Under the pieces are notes generated by a model. It was not told the DNA's origin, did no database searches, and worked only from the letters and a program-made list of their open reading frames with translations. This document shows positions 55,600 through 59,548 of a stretch of 59,548 nucleotides of DNA, piece by piece. The first letter of the stretch is position 1. The number at the start of each line of letters is the position of its first letter. The position numbers were made by a program, and so were the translations under genes. The DNA lies in NCBI GenBank assembly GCA_021791535.1, contig JAJYWI010000014.1, positions 1-59,548 of the forward strand, in the 5' to 3' direction. The DNA is from Microcaldota archaeon. Lineage in GTDB: Archaea; Micrarchaeota; Micrarchaeia; Micrarchaeales; Micrarchaeaceae.

Positions 55600-57306
55600 A
55601 TGTATGTTCTTGGGCTGTGGGATGGACACGACGCAGGGGCCGCGCTGATCCGCGACGGCGAGATAGTTTACGCTGCGAACGAAGAGCGGTTCACAAAACG
55701 CAAGCTCGAGGCGAACTTCCCGTACAGGTCCATACAGGCGGCGCTGGATTATGCGGAGGTAAAGCCTCATGAGATAGACAACGTAGCGTTCACCACCACC
55801 GAATTCGCCAAAACGCTATGGAGGGTCTTCCCGGGCATAAGGGAGAGCTACTACCAGTTCAGGAGGAGAAGGATGCTGAAGCCCAGCTTCGAGGGGCTCA
55901 GGCACGACATCAAGTACATGACAACCACTGTAGGGATACTGCCTGCGTGCGGGGCGATAAGCAGGTCGGTGATATCCAGGTCGCTGAACCGCATGGGCTT
56001 CAGGGGCTACAAGCTGCACGTCGTCGAGCACCATACGGCGCACGCCGCAACCGCGGCGTTCACGTCGCCGTTCGGCAGGCAGCTGGTGATAACATGCGAC
56101 GGCCTCGGCGACGGGGTCTCCGCGACAGTGAACACCTTCGATGATGGCAAGCTTATCAGGCACATAACGATAGGCGCTAGGGACTCGCTCGGCATATTCT
56201 ACGAGCAGGCGACCAACATAGTAGGCATGCGCGAAATGGAAGACGAGGGCAAGCTCATGGCGATGGCCGACTACTCGTACCCGTTCGACTTCGAGGACAA
56301 CGCGCTGAAGCACTTCTTCTCTGCCACAGGCACGATAATCAGGGCGAGGTACGGGCCGCTCAAGCAGTTCAGGATGCTGCAGAGGATCGCGTGGAAGACG
56401 CCGAGGGAGCAGTTCTCCTACTTCGTGCAGCAGCTCTTCGAGAACATACTCACTAAGTTCGTAAGCAACTCCGTCGACAGGTTCAACATACACGACGTCG
56501 CGTTCGCAGGAGGGGTCTTCTCAAACATCAAGGCCAACATGATGGTCAGGAACCTGGACGCGCTCAGGCACTGGTACATATTCCCGCACATGGGCGACGG
56601 CGGGATCGCGCTCGGCTCGGCGCTCTACACCAATTACATGCTTACCGGGAAGTCGAAATACGCTTTCTCCGCATACCTTGGAGACTCGTTCGACGAGAGC
56701 GAGACAGAGCACGCGTTCAAGGGAGAGAGAAGCGTGACCGTTCAGCGCGAGTCGGCGGCAGAGCAGGCGGCGCATGCAGCAGAGCTGATAAGCAAGGGCA
56801 ACTACGTCTTCTGGTGCCAGGGAAGGATGGAGTTCGGGCCGCGCGCGCTCGGCGACAGGAGCATACTAGCCCCGAGCTCCTCGGAGGAGGTCAAGGAGCG
56901 CCTGAACATCAGGGTCAAGAAAAGGGAATGGTTCCAGCCCTTCGCGCCGTCGATGCTTGAGGAGGATGTCGGCTCAATGCTCGAATACGACGGCAAGGGC
57001 GTCGACAAGTACATGACAATGGCCTACATGGTGAAGGAGGAGATGCGCGATATCACCAAGGCAGCCATGCATATCGACGGATCGGCGAGGGCGCAGATGG
57101 TAGGCGCTGAGAATCCGCAGTACATGGACCTGCTCAAGCACATTAAGAGGCATTCTGGCAGCGGCGTCGTCCTGAACACCAGCTTCAACATACACGGGCT
57201 GCCAATAGTGCGCACGCCCCAGGACGCTCTTGAGACGATGAAGGCCACTAAGACAAAGTACATGTTCATAAACGGGCTTTTTGTCACGAACAAGGCGGGT
57301 GCATGA
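55600..57306 (+). CDS. Carbamoyltransferase (NodU/CmcH/TobZ family)
   Basis: GLWDGHDAGAALIRDGEIVYAANEERFTKRK; EHHTAHAATAAF; QGRMEFGPRALGDRSILA; LNTSFNIHGLPIV. Confidence 0.92.
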   Translation: MYVLGLWDGHDAGAALIRDGEIVYAANEERFTKRKLEANFPYRSIQAALDYAEVKPHEIDNVAFTTTEFAKTLWRVFPGIRESYYQFRRRRMLKPSFEGLRHDIKYMTTTVGILPACGAISRSVISRSLNRMGFRGYKLHVVEHHTAHAATAAFTSPFGRQLVITCDGLGDGVSATVNTFDDGKLIRHITIGARDSLGIFYEQATNIVGMREMEDEGKLMAMADYSYPFDFEDNALKHFFSATGTIIRARYGPLKQFRMLQRIAWKTPREQFSYFVQQLFENILTKFVSNSVDRFNIHDVAFAGGVFSNIKANMMVRNLDALRHWYIFPHMGDGGIALGSALYTNYMLTGKSKYAFSAYLGDSFDESETEHAFKGERSVTVQRESAAEQAAHAAELISKGNYVFWCQGRMEFGPRALGDRSILAPSSSEEVKERLNIRVKKREWFQPFAPSMLEEDVGSMLEYDGKGVDKYMTMAYMVKEEMRDITKAAMHIDGSARAQMVGAENPQYMDLLKHIKRHSGSGVVLNTSFNIHGLPIVRTPQDALETMKATKTKYMFINGLFVTNKAGA

Positions 57307-59050
57307 GTTGACCTTCAACGCGGCTGGCATAGACGAGTACCTCTTCACCATCGGGATACTCGTCGCTTTCATAGGCACGATTGCGTCAGTTGCGCTAGGC
57401 AGGAGGCAGATACGCGCGGTGCTCAAGGGCAGCGGCATAAAGTGGATGCACGTGCTTGCGGCTGCCGCAATAGTGGCGGTATTCCTTGGGGCGGAGCTTG
57501 CGATAGTTAAGCCGACGCAGCTCCTTTTCTTCGATGACGTGATATACCAGGCAGGCGCTGTGAGCCTGCTGCACTCCGGCCAAGCGTGGATGTGCAATTA
57601 CGGGAGCCCGACCGCGTGCTTCTCTGGGCAGATATTCCATGAGCCGATAGGCACGGCGTTCCTGCTCGCGATCAGCTTCGGCATTTTCGGCGTGCACCTC
57701 GCGGTCGCCTACCACACGCTGCTCGCGATTACGGCGGTTGCTGTCTTCATGGCTTTCCTCGTAGGCGCAGTCCTCCTCAAGGACCCCGTAGCAGGGCTCT
57801 TCTCCGGGCTGATACTGGGGCTCACGCCGGTAGTCCTGACATGGGCTATGCCGACCACGTCGGACATGCCCATGCTCGCATTCGGCCTCATATCCATATT
57901 CTTCATGCTTGTGTTCCTGAGGAAGAAGAGCCTTTGGACCTTTGCCGCTTTGCTGCTATCCGCCGCGCTGGTCTCATACATGAAGGTGGATGCCCTGCTC
58001 TACCTGCCTGTGCTGCTTATAATGTTCATCGTCCTTGACACCGGGAACCTGCGCAAAGACATAAAGATGCTCAAGAGGAACCTGCTCGAACCGTTGTTCC
58101 TCGTCGTCATACTGCTCTTCGCGGTGTCTGTACTGCCAGAGGCTGTGTACACGTACGCGCAGCTGACAACAGGCAATTACGGGGTCAGCCAGAGCTCCTA
58201 CCTCTCGTTCAGCTGCATACTGACAGGGCCGGCGATAATAACAAACCAGACTTTGGGCTTTAAGAACATCGAGGCGAACTTCTGCCCGGACGTGATGTTC
58301 TGGACGAACGCCTACAAGAGCAGCGACGTGATGCAGCCGCTCATATACACGCTTTTCGCGGTGCTCGGTGGCATCGCCATGGCCTTCAGGAAAAGGCGCG
58401 AGGTGATTGCGGTGGTGCTGTGGTTCGGCGCCTTCTTCATGATGTATACCTCGTTCTATGCCGGCTCCGTGCTATTCGGGGTCGACTGGAGGTTCATGCT
58501 GGAGATGGTGGCCCCGACCGGCATACTCGGGGGTTACTTCGCGTCATTGTCGTTCACGAAAGGGATAAAGATAAGGAGGAAGGGCGCGCTATCCTTCCTC
58601 AGGTCAAAGGTTGTGCTGGCGATAGCGTATGCGGTCGTGCTTGTCGCGATATTCTACCCGCTATACGCCATGGCGCCCCTTCTCGGAGTGAAGCCTGCCA
58701 ACGTGCTGCAGGCTCCAGATGCGAGGTTCTATGAGGGGTTCGTGTACAACAGCATATCTGCCGTGCCTTCAAGCTGCCTCATATTCAGCTACGATCCAAC
58801 GCTGATGATAATAAACGGCAGGACATCCGCCCAGATCGGTTACCTCAATGGGCAGTCCTACAGCACATACAAGAGCGAGTACAGCTGCCTGGTAGTTGAC
58901 TGGGGCTACTGGTGCTATACCCCTAACAACTATTGCACGACCATCAACCAGACGTTCACGCTCAAGAGCATAGTCAACTCCACATTCACGGAAGAGAACA
59001 AAACATACGGCTTCTACTACGTTACAGGGCTGAAGAACAGCTCGTCCTAA
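57281..59050 (+). CDS. GT39/PMT-like membrane glycosyltransferase
   Basis: About 10+ TM with first-loop DD motif FFDDVIYQAGAVSLL; exact start uncertain (overlaps carbamoyltransferase end). Confidence 0.7.
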   Translation: MSRTRRVHELTFNAAGIDEYLFTIGILVAFIGTIASVALGRRQIRAVLKGSGIKWMHVLAAAAIVAVFLGAELAIVKPTQLLFFDDVIYQAGAVSLLHSGQAWMCNYGSPTACFSGQIFHEPIGTAFLLAISFGIFGVHLAVAYHTLLAITAVAVFMAFLVGAVLLKDPVAGLFSGLILGLTPVVLTWAMPTTSDMPMLAFGLISIFFMLVFLRKKSLWTFAALLLSAALVSYMKVDALLYLPVLLIMFIVLDTGNLRKDIKMLKRNLLEPLFLVVILLFAVSVLPEAVYTYAQLTTGNYGVSQSSYLSFSCILTGPAIITNQTLGFKNIEANFCPDVMFWTNAYKSSDVMQPLIYTLFAVLGGIAMAFRKRREVIAVVLWFGAFFMMYTSFYAGSVLFGVDWRFMLEMVAPTGILGGYFASLSFTKGIKIRRKGALSFLRSKVVLAIAYAVVLVAIFYPLYAMAPLLGVKPANVLQAPDARFYEGFVYNSISAVPSSCLIFSYDPTLMIINGRTSAQIGYLNGQSYSTYKSEYSCLVVDWGYWCYTPNNYCTTINQTFTLKSIVNSTFTEENKTYGFYYVTGLKNSSS

Positions 59051-59548
59051 CCAGATAGGTTCTTCAGCATTATCCGAAGGATCAGCAGCCCGTCGCTGAA
59101 GCTCCTCAGCTTTCCGGTCCCGGACTTTCTTTTCTTCTCGAAGCTCGGTATCTCTATCACCTTGAGGCGGTACTTCGCCGCCTTTGTATGCATGTCGGTC
59201 TCTATCCCGAAGCCGGGCTCCGTGAGCCTTAGCCTGCGTATCGTGCGCCTCGTGAAGGCGTTGTAGCCGTAAGCTATGTCAGTGTAATGCGACCCGTATA
59301 GTAGGTTGACCAGCGCCACGAACATCTTGTTGCCGAACATCCTGAATGGGGTGATGTCCTCGCTGCCGCCGCCTGTTATGAACCTCGATCCAGCGCACAT
59401 GTCGTAGCCTGCCTCTATGCCGGCTATTAGGAGGCGCAGCTCCTTCGGCCTGTGCGACTGGTCAGCATCCATCGCTATAAGCACACGGCCATTCGATTCC
59501 GCGAATCCCTTGAGCAGCGCCTCGCCCTTCTTCAGGTCTCCGGATATG
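59047..59548 (-). CDS. Family 2 glycosyltransferase (DPM synthase-like), runs off window end
   Basis: KKGEALLKGFAESNGRVLIAMDADQSHRPKELRLLI...GSRFITGGG. Confidence 0.85.
   Translation of the reverse strand, partial: ISGDLKKGEALLKGFAESNGRVLIAMDADQSHRPKELRLLIAGIEAGYDMCAGSRFITGGGSEDITPFRMFGNKMFVALVNLLYGSHYTDIAYGYNAFTRRTIRRLRLTEPGFGIETDMHTKAAKYRLKVIEIPSFEKKRKSGTGKLRSFSDGLLILRIMLKNLSG

Noticed and set aside
55816-56493. 225 aa minus-strand ORF inside the carbamoyltransferase gene
   Set aside because: Shadow ORF of a confidently identified CDS
1-59548. CRISPR array, rRNA operon, prophage or full transposase
   Set aside because: No regularly spaced repeats, rRNA signatures, phage structural genes or intact transposase seen

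Overview
This ~59.5 kb window is ordinary-density archaeal chromosome, probably from a DPANN-type lineage (Micrarchaeota-like; inference only). It carries archaeal informational genes: argS, lysS, cysS, thrS, thiI, top6B, rio1, a Dim2/Pno1-like KH protein, nmd3, secD, secF, secE, a Sec61-beta gene missed by the ORF track, archease, ychF-type GTPase and nnr. It also has four tRNA genes (Glu-CTC, Arg-CCT, Leu-CAG, Cys-GCA). The main candidate for a new system is a co-directional block at 38969-52130 on the minus strand. It encodes a VirB2/TrbC-like two-TM pilin candidate, SIX tandem paralogous polytopic membrane proteins sharing an 'LRxxxxxRxxGGxxx...YP' signature, two membrane proteins that look like split PrgI/VirB4 N-terminal domains, a stand-alone VirB4/HerA-like ATPase, a stand-alone copy of the ATPase's C-terminal tail domain, and small accessory proteins. 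No relaxase or coupling protein is visible. I interpret it as a type-IV-secretion/Ced-Ted-like DNA or macromolecule transport machine with an expanded VirB6-like channel set. Other items: an Lrp-type regulator with a repeated TCCGAA-N15/16-TTCG(G/A)A motif and a nested-helix leader RNA ahead of a missed C2HC zinc-finger microprotein; a Nudix-UDG4 fusion lacking most Fe-S ligands; a CBS-HPF fusion; a tandem VTC/CYTH protein; an archaeosortase-like protein; a DsbA-like protein without its CxxC; a HicBA module next to a tnpB relic; and a vapC relic. All family calls come from reading motifs by eye; no database search was run.
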